DNA of 64,000 nt. It comes from Xylocopa sonorina. Lineage: Eukaryota > Arthropoda > Insecta > Hymenoptera > Apidae. Below, piece after piece: positions 12,255 to 22,906 of the stretch (position 1 is its first letter; the number at the start of each line of letters is the position of its first letter). The translations under genes and the position numbers were made by a program. Below the pieces are notes generated by a model that worked only from the letters and a program-made list of their open reading frames with translations, was not told the origin of the DNA and made no database searches. Location of the stretch: contig NW_027490495.1 of the NCBI RefSeq assembly GCF_050948175.1, positions 113,474 to 177,473 of the forward strand. Direction: 5' to 3'.

Positions 12255-13295
12255 ATGGAGAATCAAAAGAATCATTTTCATCATATTTTGCTTTTTTATT
12301 TTCGCAAAGGGAAAAACGCATCGCAAGCTCATAAAAAGTTTTGTGCTGTTTATGGTGACGAAGCCTTAAAAGAACGGCAGTGTCAAAATTGCTTTGCCAA
12401 ATTTCGTTCTGGTAATTTTCACTCATAGATGAAAAACGATCTGGTCGGCCAGTTGAAGTTGATGACGCCCTAATCAAAGCAATAATCAATTCGGATCGTC
12501 ACAGTACAACACGTGAGATTGCAGAGAAGCTTCATGTATCACATACATGCATTGAAAATCACTTAGAACAACATGGCGATGTTCAAAAACTTGATACATG
12601 GGTTCCTCACGAACTGAAAGAAACGCATTTAACGCAATGCTTTAACGGCTACGATTTGCTAAAGAAACGTAATGAAAATGATCCATTTCTAAAACGACTG
12701 ATAACTGGCGATGAAAAGTGGGTTGTTTGCAACAATATCAAGCGAAAAAGATCATGGAGCAGGCCAGGTGAACCAACTCAAACAACATCAAATGCTGATA
12801 TTCACCAAAAGAAGGTTTTGTCATCCGTTTGGTGGGATTTCAGAGGAATTGTCTACAATACTTTGTACTCTTACCGCCCAACCTAACAATCAATTCTGAT
12901 GTCTACATTGAACAACAAATGAAATTAAACAATGCAATTGAAGAAAATCCGCCAGAATTGACAAATCGAAAAAGTGTTGTATTCCATCATGACAGTGGAA
13001 GGTCACAAACATTTTGGCCACTCGGCAAAAATTATTGGAGCTTGGTTGGGATGTTTTGCCACATCCACCATATAGTCCTGATCTTGCACCACCTGATTCC
13101 ATTTTGTTTCGATTTTTACAAAACTCCTTGAATGATAAAAAATTCAATAAAAATGATGATGTTGTCAAATCGTACCTGATTCAGTTTTTTGCTAATAAAA
13201 ACCAGAAGTTCTATGAACGCGGGATTATGATGCTGCCTGAAAGATGGCAAAAGATCACTGATCAAAATGGGCAAGAAATATACATTAAAGAATAA
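12255..13295 (+). pseudogene. Mariner transposase, frameshifted
   Basis: Decayed transposase that would cut and rejoin its own transposon ends at TA sites in the nucleus. The reading starts at ATG 12255 (MENQKNHFHH) with the N-terminal DNA-binding region. It hits TAG at 12426-12428 and resumes in another frame at about 12422 with RSGRPVEVDD, the GRP-type linker. WVPHEL and TGDEKWV follow, giving the first catalytic Asp at codon 12710. TAA at 12884 closes that frame. From about 12862 a third frame holds LLPPN and HHD, with the second Asp at 12991. From about 13014 the reading returns to the first frame with PPYSPDLAPPD, the third Asp at 13095. Asp 2 and Asp 3 are 104 bases apart, or 34 residues between them once one lost base is allowed for. 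The span corresponds to about 347 residues, normal for mariner. An AATAAA at 13291-13296 overlaps the final stop. The usual NARPHT after HHD is changed to SGRSQT. Confidence 0.95.
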
Positions 13296-13337
13296 AGTTA
13301 TTTAGTTCCATGAAAAACTGTCTTTGATTTAAAAAAA

Positions 13338-13367
13338 AAATCCGCAATTACTTAGTTGACAACCCAA
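13338..13367 (-). repeat. Mariner 3' terminal inverted repeat
   Basis: Reverse-complement partner of 12077-12106. It ends TTGACAACCCAA immediately before the right TA. A run of ten A residues (13331-13340) abuts and overlaps its inner edge. Confidence 0.95.
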
Positions 13368-13369
13368 TA
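13368..13369. other. TA target-site duplication, right
   Basis: TA following the 3' terminal repeat. The satellite resumes with TATCTTATCACG in correct register. Confidence 0.93.
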
Positions 13370-13860
13370 TCTTATCACGAAACATAGAAATCAGATACGA
13401 TACCGCGTTTTAAGAAGCACTAGAACTCTATTTCTTCGATACGTCGACATCTGCAAACGCTATTTCCTAGCAAGGAAGTGTCGCATTTACATTCACTTGA
13501 AGTGAATACGAGGTATACAAGACACTTGGAATGAATATTATATCTTATCATGAAACACAGAAGTGAGATGCGATATCGCGTTTTAAGAATCATTAGAACT
13601 CTATTGTTTCGACACGTAGTCATCTGGAAACGCTATTTCCTAGCAAGGAAGTGTCGCATTTACATCCTTTTGAAGTGAATACGAGGTATACATGACACTT
13701 CGCAATGAATATTATATATGATCATGAAACATAGAAATGAGAAGCGACATCTCGTTTTAAGATGCATTAGAACTATATTGCTACGATACGTAGACATCTG
13801 CAAACGCTATTTCCTAGCATGGCAGTGTCGCATTTACATTCTTTTGAAGTGAATACGAGG

Positions 13861-16390
13861 TATACATGACACTTCATAATGAATATCATACCTTACCATG
13901 AAACATAGAAGTGAGATGCGATATTGCGTTTTAAGAAGCATAAGAACTCTAATGCTACGATACGTAGACATCTGCAGAAGCTATTTCCTAGCATGGAAGT
14001 GTCGCATTTACACTCTTTTGAAGTGAATACGAGATATACATGACACTTCGCAATGAATATTATATCTTATCATGAAACATAGGAATGAGGTGCTATATCG
14101 CGTTTTGAGAAGCATTAGAACTCTATTGCTAATATACGCAGACATCTGCAAACTCTATTTCCTAGCAAGGAAATGTCGCATTTACATTCCATTGAAGTGA
14201 ATACGAGGTAAACATGACACCTCTCAATGGATACTATATCTTATCATGAAACATAGAAATGAGATGCGACATACCGTTTTGAGAAGTACTAGAACTCTAT
14301 GCTTTCGATACGTGGTCATCTGGAAACGCTATTTCCTAGCATGGAAGTGTCGCATTTACATTCTTTTGAAGTGAATACGAGATATACATGACACTTCGCA
14401 ATGAATATTATATCGTATCATGAAACATAGAAGTGAGATGCGATATCGCGTTCGAAGAAGCATTAGAACTCTATTGCTACGATACGTAGACATCTGCAAA
14501 GGCTATTTCCTAGCATGGAAGGGTCGTATTTACATTCTTTTGAAGTGAATACGAGGTATATATAACACCCCATAATAAATATTATATCTTATCATGAAAC
14601 ATAACAGTGAGATGCGATATTGCGTTTTAGGAAGCATTAAAACTCTATTGCTACGATACGTAGACATCTGCAAAGGCTATTTCCTAGCATGGAAGGGTCG
14701 TATTTACATTCTTTTGAACAGAATACGGGGTATCTATAACTCTCCATAATAAATATTATATCTTATCATGAAACATAGCAGTGAGATTCGATATTGCGTT
14801 TTAAGAAGCATTAGAACTCTATTGCTACGATACGTAGACACCTGCGAACGCTATTTCCTAGCATGGAAGTGTCGCATTTACATTCTTTTGAAGTGAATAC
14901 GAGATATACATAACACTTCATAATGAATATCATACCTTACCATGAAACATAGAAGTGAGATGCGATATTGCGTTTTAAGAATCATAAGAACTCTAATGCT
15001 ACGATACGTAGACATCTGCAGAAGCTATTTCCTAGCATGTAAGTGTCGCATTTACACTCTTTTGAAGTGAATACGAGATATACATGACACTTCGCAATGA
15101 ATATTATATCTTATCATGAAACATAGGAATGAGGTGCTATATCGCGTTTTGAGAAGCATTAGAACTCTATTGCTAATATACGCAGACATCTGCAAACTCT
15201 ATTTCCTAGCAAGGAAATGTCGCATTTACATTCCATTGAAGTGAATACGAGGTAAACATGACACCTCTCAATGGATACTATATCTTATCATGAAACATAG
15301 AAATGAGATGCGACATCTCGTTTTAAGAAGTATTAGAACTCTATTCTTACGATACGTGGACATCTGCAAAGGCTATTTCCTAGCATGGAATTGTCGCATT
15401 TACATTCTTTTGTAGTGAATACGAGGTATACATGACACTTCGCAATGAATATTAAATCTTATCATGAAACATGGAAGTGGGATGCGATATCGCGTTCTAA
15501 GAAGCATTAGAACTCTAACGCTACGATACGTAGACACCTCCGAACGCTATTTCCTAGCATGGAAGTGTCGCATTTACATACCATTGAAGTGAATACGAGG
15601 TATGCATGACTCTTCGCAAAGGATATTATATCTTATCACGAAACATAGGAATGAAATGCGGCATCTCGTTTTAAGAAGCATTACAGCTCTATTGGTACGA
15701 TACGTAGACATCTGCAAACGCTATTTCCTAGCATGGAAGGGTCGTATTTACATTCTTTTGAACAGAATACGGGGTATCTATAACTCTCCATAATAAATAT
15801 TATATCTTATCATGAAACATAGCAGTGAGATTCGATATTGCGTTTTAAGAAGCATTAGAACTCTATTGCTACGATACGTAGACACCTGCGAACGCTATTT
15901 CCTAGCATGGAAGTGTCGCATTTACATTCTTTTGAAGTGAATACGAGATATACATAACACTTCATAATGAATATCATACCTTACCATGAAACATAGAAGT
16001 GAGATGCGATATTGCGTTTTAAGAATCATAAGAACTCTAATGCTACGATACGTAGACATCTGCAGAAGCCATTTCCTAGCATGGAAGTGTCGCATTTACA
16101 CTCTTTTGAAGTGAATACGAGATATACATGACACTTCGCAATGAATATTATATCTTATCATGAAACATAGGAATGAGGTGCTATATCGCGTTTTGAGAAG
16201 CATTAGAACTCTATTGCTAATATACGCAGACATCTGCAAACTCTATTTCCTAGCAAGGAAATGTCGCATTTACATTCCATTGAAGTGAATACGAGGTAAA
16301 CATGACACCTCTCAATGGATACTATATCTTATCATGAAACATAGAAATGAGATGCGACATCTCGTTTTAAGAAGTATTAGAACTCTATTC
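13861..16390 (+). repeat. Six-monomer (1,044-bp) higher-order repeat
   Basis: Private variants recur at exact 1,044-bp steps (6 x 174). CTTCATAATGAATATCATAC lies at 13872, 14916 and 15960. CTCTATTGCTAATATACGC lies at 14121, 15165 and 16209. This gives about two and a half units of a 6-mer. It is the clearest higher-order repeat in the otherwise heterogeneous array A. Confidence 0.9.
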
Positions 16391-19300
16391 TTTCGATACG
16401 TGGTCATCTGGAAACGCTATTTACTAGCAAGGAAGTGTCGCATTTATTTTCGTTTGAAGTGAATACGAGGTATACATAACACTCCATAATGAATATTATA
16501 CCTTATCATGAAACATAGAAGTGTGATGCGATATAGCGTTTTACGAAGCATTAGAACACTCTTGCTACGATACGTAGACATCTGCAAACAAAATTTCCTA
16601 GCAAGATAGTGTCGCATTTACATTCTTTTGAAGTGAATACGAGGTATACATAACACTTCGCAATGTATATTATATCTTATCATGAAACATAGAAATGAGA
16701 TTCGATATCGCGTTTTAAGAAGCATTAGAACTCTATTGCTACTATACGTAGACATCTGCAAACGCTATTTCCTAGCATGCAAGTGTCGCATTTACATACT
16801 TTTGAAGTGAATACGAGGTATACATGACACTTCGCAATGAATGTTATACCTTATCATGAAACATAGGAATGAGGTGCTATATCGCGTTTTGAGAAGCATT
16901 AGAACTCTATTGCCTCGATGTGGAGATATCTGCAAACGCTATTTCCTAGCAAGCAATAGTCGCATTTACATTCTTTTGAAATGAATTCGAGGTTTACATG
17001 ACACTTCGGAATGAATATTATAACTTATCACGAAACATATAAATGAGATGCGATATCGAGATTTAAGTAGCATTAGAACTCTACTGCTACGATACGTAGA
17101 CATCTGAATACGCCATTTTCTAGCAAGGAAGTGTAGCATATACATTCGTTTGGAGAGAATACGAGGTATACATGACACTTCGCAATGAATATTATATCTT
17201 ATAATGAAACATAGAAGAGAGAGGCGATATCGCGTTCTAAGAAGCATTAGAACTCTATGGCCTCGATGCAGAGACATCTGCAAACGCTATTTCCTAGCAT
17301 GGAAGTGTCGCACTTACATTCTTTTGAAGTGAATACGATGTATACATGACACTTCGGAATGAATATTATATCTTATCACGAAACATATAAATGAGGTGTC
17401 ATATCGCGATTTAAGTAGCATTAGAACGCTATTGCTACGATACGTATACAAATGCAAACGCTATTTCCTAGCAAGCAATAGTCGCATTTTCATTCTTTTG
17501 AAATGAATTCGAGGTTTACACGACACTTCGGAACGAAAATTATATCTCATCATGTAACATATAAGTGAGATGCGATATCGCGTCTTAAGAAGCATTAGAA
17601 CCCTATTGCCCCGATGTGGAGATATCTGCAAACGCTATTTCCTAGCAAGCAATAGTCGCATTTACATTCTTTTGAAAAGAATTCGAGGTTTACATGACAC
17701 TTCGGAATGAATATTATAACTTATCACGAAACATATAAATGAGATGCGATATCGAGATTTAAGTAGCATTAGAACTCTATTGCTACGATACGTAGACATC
17801 TGAATACGCCATTTCCTAGCAAGGAAGTGTCGCGTTTACATTCGTTTGGAGAGAATACGAGGTATACATGACACTTCGCAATGAATATTATATCTTATCA
17901 CGAAACATATAAATGAGGTGTCATATCGCGATCTAAGAAGCATTAGAACTCTATTGCTACGATACGTAGGCATCTGCAAACACTATGCCCTAGCAAGGAA
18001 TAGTCGCATTTACATACTTTTGATGTGAGTACGAGGTATACATGACACTTCGGACTGAATATTATATCTTATAATGAAACATAGAAAAGAGATGCGATAT
18101 CGCGATCTAAGAAGCATTAGAACTCTATTGCCTCGACGCGTAGACATATTCAGACGCTATTTTCTAGCATGGAAGTGTCGCACTTTCATTCTTTTGAAGT
18201 GAATACGATGTATACATGACACTTCACAATGAATATTATATCTTATCACGAAACATATAAATGAGATGCGATATCGAGATTTAAGTAGCATTAGAACTCT
18301 ATTGCTACGATACGTAGACATCTGAATACGCCATTTCCTAGCAAGGAAGTGTAGCATTTACATTCGTTTGGAGAGAATACGAGGTATACATGACACTTCG
18401 CAATGAATATTATATCTTATCATGAAACATAGAAGTGAGATGCGATATCGCGTTTTAAGGAGCATTAGAACTCTATCGCCTCGACGAGTAGACATCTGCA
18501 GACGTTATTTCCTAGCACGGAAGTGTCGCATTTACATTCCTTTAAGTGAATACGGGGTGTACATGACACTTCGCAATGAATATTATATCTTATCACGAAG
18601 CATAGAAATGAGATGCGATATCGCGATTTATGTAGCATTAGAACTCTATTGCTACGATACGTAGACATCTGAATAAGCTATTTCCTACGAAGGAAGTGTT
18701 GTATTTACATTCGTTTGGAGAGAATACGAGGTATACATGACACATCGCAATGAATATTATATCTTATCATGAAACATAGAAGAGAGATGCGATATCGCGT
18801 TTTTAGAAGCATTAGAACTCTATGGCCTCGATGCGGAGACATCTGCACACGCTATTTCCTAGCATGGAAGTGTCGCACTTACATTCTTTTGAAGTGAATA
18901 CGAGGTATACATGAGACTTCGCAATGAATATTATGTCTCATCACGAAACATATAAATGAGATGCGATATTGCGATTTAAGTAGCATTAGAACTCTATTGC
19001 TACGCTACATAGGCATCTGCAAACGCTATTTCCTAGGAAGCAATAGTCGCATTTACATTCTTTTGAATTTAATACGAGGTATACATGACACATCGCAATG
19101 AATATTATATATTATCATGAAACATAGAAGTGAGATGCGATATTGCGTTCTAAGAAGCATTAGAACTCTATTGCTACGATACGTAGACATCTGCAAACGC
19201 TATTTCCTAGCATGGAAGTGTCGCATTTACGTTCCATTGATGTGAATACGAGGTATGCACGACACTTCGCAATGGATATTATATCCTATCATGAAATATA

Positions 19301-20120
19301 TAAATGAGATGCGACATCTCGTTTTAAGAAGTATTAGAACTCTATTCTTACGATACGTGGTCATCTGGAAACGCTATTTCCTAGCAAGGAAGTGTCGCAT
19401 TTACATCCTTTTAAAGTGAATACGAGGTATACATAACACTCCATAATAAATATTATATCTTATCATGAAACATAGCAGTGAGATTCGATATTGCGTTTTA
19501 AGAAGCATTAGAACTCTATTGCTACGATACGTAGACACCTGCGAACGCTATTTCCTAGCATGGAAGTGTCGCATTTACATTCTTTTGAAGTGAATACGAG
19601 ATATACATTACACTTCGCAATGGATATTATATCTTATCATGAAACATAGAAATGAGGTTCGATATCGCGTTTTAAGAAGCATTAGAACTCTATTGCTACG
19701 TTACGTAGACATCTGCAAACGCTATTTCCTAGCATGCAAGTGTCGCATTTACATTCTTTTGAAGAGAGTACGAGGTATACATGGCTCTTGGCAATGAATA
19801 TTATATCTTGTCATGAAACATGGAAGTGAGATGCGATATCGCGTTTTAAGAAACATTAGGACTCTATTGCTACGATACGTAGACATCTGCAAACGCTATT
19901 TCCTAGCAGGAAATGCCGCATTTACATTCTTTTGAAGATAATACGTGGTATACACAATACTTCGCAAGGAATATTATATTTTATCTCGAAACATGGAAGT
20001 GAGATGTGATATCGCGATTTAAGTAGCAAGAGAACTCCATTGCTACGATGCGTAGGCATCTGCAACTGTCATTTCCTAGCCAGGAAGTGTCGCATTTACA
20101 TACTTTTGAAGTGAATACGA

Positions 20121-21720
20121 GGTATATATAACACTCCATAATAAATATTATATCTTATCATGAAACATAGCAGTGAGATGCGATATTGCGTTTTAGGAAG
20201 CATTAAAACTCTATTGCTACGATACGTAGACATCTGCAAAGGCTATTTCCTAGCATGAAAGGTTCGTATTTACATTCTTTTGAAGAGAATACGAGGTATA
20301 TATAACTCTCCATAATAAATATTATACCTTATCATGAAACATAGCAGTGAGATTCGATATTGCGTTTTAAGAAGCATTAGAACCCTATTGCTACGATACG
20401 TAGACACCTGCGAACGCTATTTCCTAGCATGGAAGTGTCGCATTTACATTCTTTTGAAGTGAATACGAGATATACATAACACTTCGCAATGGATATTATA
20501 TCTTATCATGAAACATAGAAATGAGATTCGATATCGCGTTTTAAGAAGCATTAGAACACTATTGCTACGATACGTAGACATCTGCAAACGCTATATCCTA
20601 GCATGCAAGTGTCGCATTTACATTCTTTTGAAGTGAGTACGAGGTATACATGGCTCTTGGCAATGAATATTATATCTTGTCATGAAACATGGAAGTGAGA
20701 TGCGATATCGCGTTTTAAGAAGCATTAGAACTCTATTGCTACGATACGTAGACATCTGCAAACGCTATTTCCTAGCAGGGAAATGCCGCATTTACATTCT
20801 TTTGAAGATAATACGTGGTATACATAATACTTCGCAAGGAATATTATATTTTATCTCGAAACATAGAAGTGAGATGCGATATCGCGTTTTAAGAAGCATT
20901 AGAACTCTATTGCTACGATACGTAGACATCTGCAAACGCTATTTCCTAGCAGGGAAATGCCGCATTTACATTCTTTTGAAGTGAATACGAGGTATATATA
21001 ACACTCCATAATAAATATTATATCTTATCATGAAACATAGCAGTGAGATGCGATATTGCGTTTTAGGAAGCATTAAAACTCTATTGCTACGATACGTAGA
21101 CATCTGCAAAGGCTATTTCCTAACATGAAAGGTTCGTATTTACATTCTTTTGAAGAGAATACGAGGTATATATAACTCTCCATAATAAATATTATATCTT
21201 ATCATGAAACATAGCAGTGAGATTCGATATTGCGTTTTAAGAAGCATTAGAACCCTATTGCTACGAAACGTAGACACCTGCGAACGCTATTTCCTAGCAT
21301 GGAAGTGTCGCATTTACATTCTTTTGAAGTGAATACGAGGTATATATAACACTCCATAATAAATATTATATCTTATCATGAAACATAGCAGTGAGATGCG
21401 ATATTGCGTTTTAGGAAGCATTAAAACTCTATTGCTACGATACGTAGACATCTGCAAAGGCTATTTCCTAGCATGAAAGGTTCGTATTTACATTCTTTTG
21501 AAGAGAATACGAGGTATATATAACTCTCCATAATAAATATTATATCTTATCATGAAAAATAGCAGTGAGATTCGATATTGCGTTTTAAGAAGCATTAGAA
21601 CTCTATTGCTACGATACGTAGACACCTGCGAACGCTATTTCCTAGCATGGAAGTGTCGCATTTACATTCTTTTGAAGTGAATACGAGGTATACATGAAAC
21701 TTCGCAATGAATATTATACC
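20121..21720 (+). repeat. Local multimer, 870- and 348-bp steps
   Basis: A two-monomer module beginning GGTATATATAACACTCCATA occurs at 20121, 20991 and 21339. The steps are 870 bp (5 monomers) and 348 bp (2 monomers). All three carry GCATTAAAACTC followed by TTCCTA(G/A)CATGAAAGGTTCG. It points to repeated slippage or unequal exchange close to the array end. Confidence 0.85.
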
Positions 21721-21879
21721 TTCTCATGAAACATAGAAGAGAGATGCGATATCGCGTTTTAGGAAGCATTGGAACTCTATTGCTGCGATACGTAGACATC
21801 TGCAAACGCTATTTCCTAGCATGGAAGTGTCGCATTTACATTCTTTTGAGGTGAATACGAGGTATCACGTCCGGTGAAA

Positions 21880-21963
21880 CTATTTTCCGTTGCTCCGGAG
21901 GCTTTACGACACCAGCCTATTTTTCGGAAATAGAAATACGATGCCTGAACCTCACATTGAGGT
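21880..21963. repeat. Nested hairpins at the spacer start
   Basis: CTATTTTCCG (21880-21889) pairs with CGGAAATAG (21925-21933) apart from one bulged T. Inside that, AGGCT (21899-21903) pairs with AGCCT (21914-21918) around a 10-base loop. A separate perfect 6-bp hairpin follows: ACCTCA, loop CAT, TGAGGT (21949-21963). The arrangement resembles a folded RNA or a recombination-prone DNA structure. No known ribozyme or tRNA core was found in it. Confidence 0.5.
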
Positions 21964-22203
21964 GGCTAACGATCTAGAACTAGAGGTTTCGACCCCTCGG
22001 TAGGAGATCTCGAGTCAGAGTGTGTGCTCTGGAGACGCGTTTCTGACCTCCTCGGTTCGCGGGACGCTACGGTCGCGAACGCTCGTGGTATGGAGATCGC
22101 GGTCCCGCGAATGGGGGACTCGCGTCTCGAGGCGGAGTGCGCCCGTTCCAGCGAGTGGGGACCCGCGGTTCGTGGTGGGGCTAGCGGCGCATGCCGCATG
22201 CCG

Positions 22204-22254
22204 GACGCATCTTACTTAGTGTAACTTAGATCTAGGAATTCTTATATATGCGTC
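22204..22254. repeat. Perfect 7-bp inverted repeat in the spacer
   Basis: GACGCAT (22204-22210) and ATGCGTC (22248-22254) are exact reverse complements flanking 37 AT-rich bases, which themselves hold a direct repeat of ACTTAG. It bridges the change from GC-rich to AT-rich DNA. Function unknown. Confidence 0.45.
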
Positions 22255-22379
22255 ATGATATGGTATGTATGTCCTAGCTTAGAAGTAATATATAGGTTCT
22301 AGCAGATACTGTTCCCCGAATTGGAAAAGACCCCATTCAGGTGATGGGCTGCGGCTACGTCTTCCTGCTGGACGGAATC

Positions 22380-22475
22380 CTCGGTGCGAGGGAGATAGGG
22401 CTGCCCGTCCTTGGTGCGGGAGAGACAGGTATACTCGGTGGTGCGAGTGAGGCAGCGGAACTCGGTGTGAGTGAG
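22380..22475 (+). repeat. Degenerate 25-30-bp tandem repeat
   Basis: Four related units centred on (C)TCGGTG-GAG-type cores occur: CTCGGTGCGAGGGAGA at 22380, CTTGGTGCGGGAGAGA near 22410, CTCGGTGGTGCGAGTGAG near 22434, and CTCGGTGTGAGTGAG at 22461. Spacing is irregular, about 25-30 bp. It is an old short tandem expansion inside the spacer. Confidence 0.6.
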
Positions 22476-22906
22476 CGCGTGCAGGTATGCGCGTGCGAAC
22501 ACTTACAGTTGCTGGTTCTGCAGGCGAGTTTGGCTGGTTGCATGCGTCCAGGGGTTGATGCTGGGGGGTGCGAGAAGATTGATGGGCGGCAGGCGGTACG
22601 CCTGACGTCACAAAATGCGACACTTCCTCTCTAGGAAATTCAGTTCCCAATATATCTCTGTATCGAAGCTATAGAGTTCTAATTCTCCTTAAAACGCGAT
22701 ATCGCACCTCATTTCTATGTTTCATGATTAGATATAATATTCATTGTGCAGTGTTATGTGTACCTCGTATTCAATTCAAAAGAATGTAAATGCGACACTT
22801 CCATGCTAGGAAATAGCGTTTCCAGAAGTCTACGTATCGAAGCAATAGAGTTCTAGTCTTTCTTAAAACGCAATATCGCATATCATTTCTATATCTCATG
22901 ATAAGA

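Larger units (their letters stand above)
12077..13367 (+). mobile_element. Mariner transposon, full length, inactive
   Basis: A 1,291-bp Tc1/mariner element inserted in a satellite monomer. It has 30-bp terminal inverted repeats matching at 27 of 30 positions and flanking TA duplications, the canonical target of this superfamily. The single internal gene is a mariner transposase in plus orientation with D,D34D spacing. The inner end of the repeat (GTAATTGCGG) resembles that of cecropia-type mariners, so membership there is a tentative reading. Three frame disruptions make it non-autonomous. Satellite monomers continue in phase on both sides. No other copy of the element occurs in the window, so the insertion was not spread by array amplification. 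Confidence 0.97.
13370..21865 (+). repeat. Satellite array A, right part (174-bp monomers)
   Basis: Continuation of array A after the mariner, same orientation and register. It mixes several monomer variants, for example CAAGCAATAGTCGC types near 16.95-17.65 kb, AACACTCCATAATAAAT types near 19.4-21.5 kb, and CTAATATACGCAGAC types near 14.1-16.2 kb. The last monomer stops after GAATACGAGGTAT at 21865, where GC-rich spacer begins. No genes are present. Confidence 0.96.
21866..22611. other. GC-rich spacer between inverted arrays
   Basis: 746 bp without satellite homology. Two CpG-rich, GC-rich blocks (about 21990-22210 and 22320-22605) are separated by about 100 bp of AT-rich sequence (22211-22315). 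It starts TCACGTCCGG and ends CCTGACGTCA. No domain can be recognised in any frame; open frames on both strands (for example 22279-22650 on the minus strand, which runs into the satellite) reflect the low stop frequency of GC-rich DNA. It could be part of a retrotransposon, a fragment of unrelated chromosomal DNA trapped at a rearrangement, or a structured non-coding element. I cannot tell which. Confidence 0.8.

Noticed and set aside
21963..22000. tRNA-like B-box (GGTTTCGACCCC) near a weak A-box-like TGGCTAAC
   Set aside because: Spacing between the two is far too short for a tRNA, and there is an extra base in the B-box. No cloverleaf can be drawn.
22279..22650. 123-codon minus-strand frame and overlapping plus-strand frames in the spacer
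   Set aside because: The minus-strand frame starts inside satellite and reads through GC-rich repeats. Low stop frequency explains it, and composition is dominated by Ser, Pro, His and Arg without a motif.
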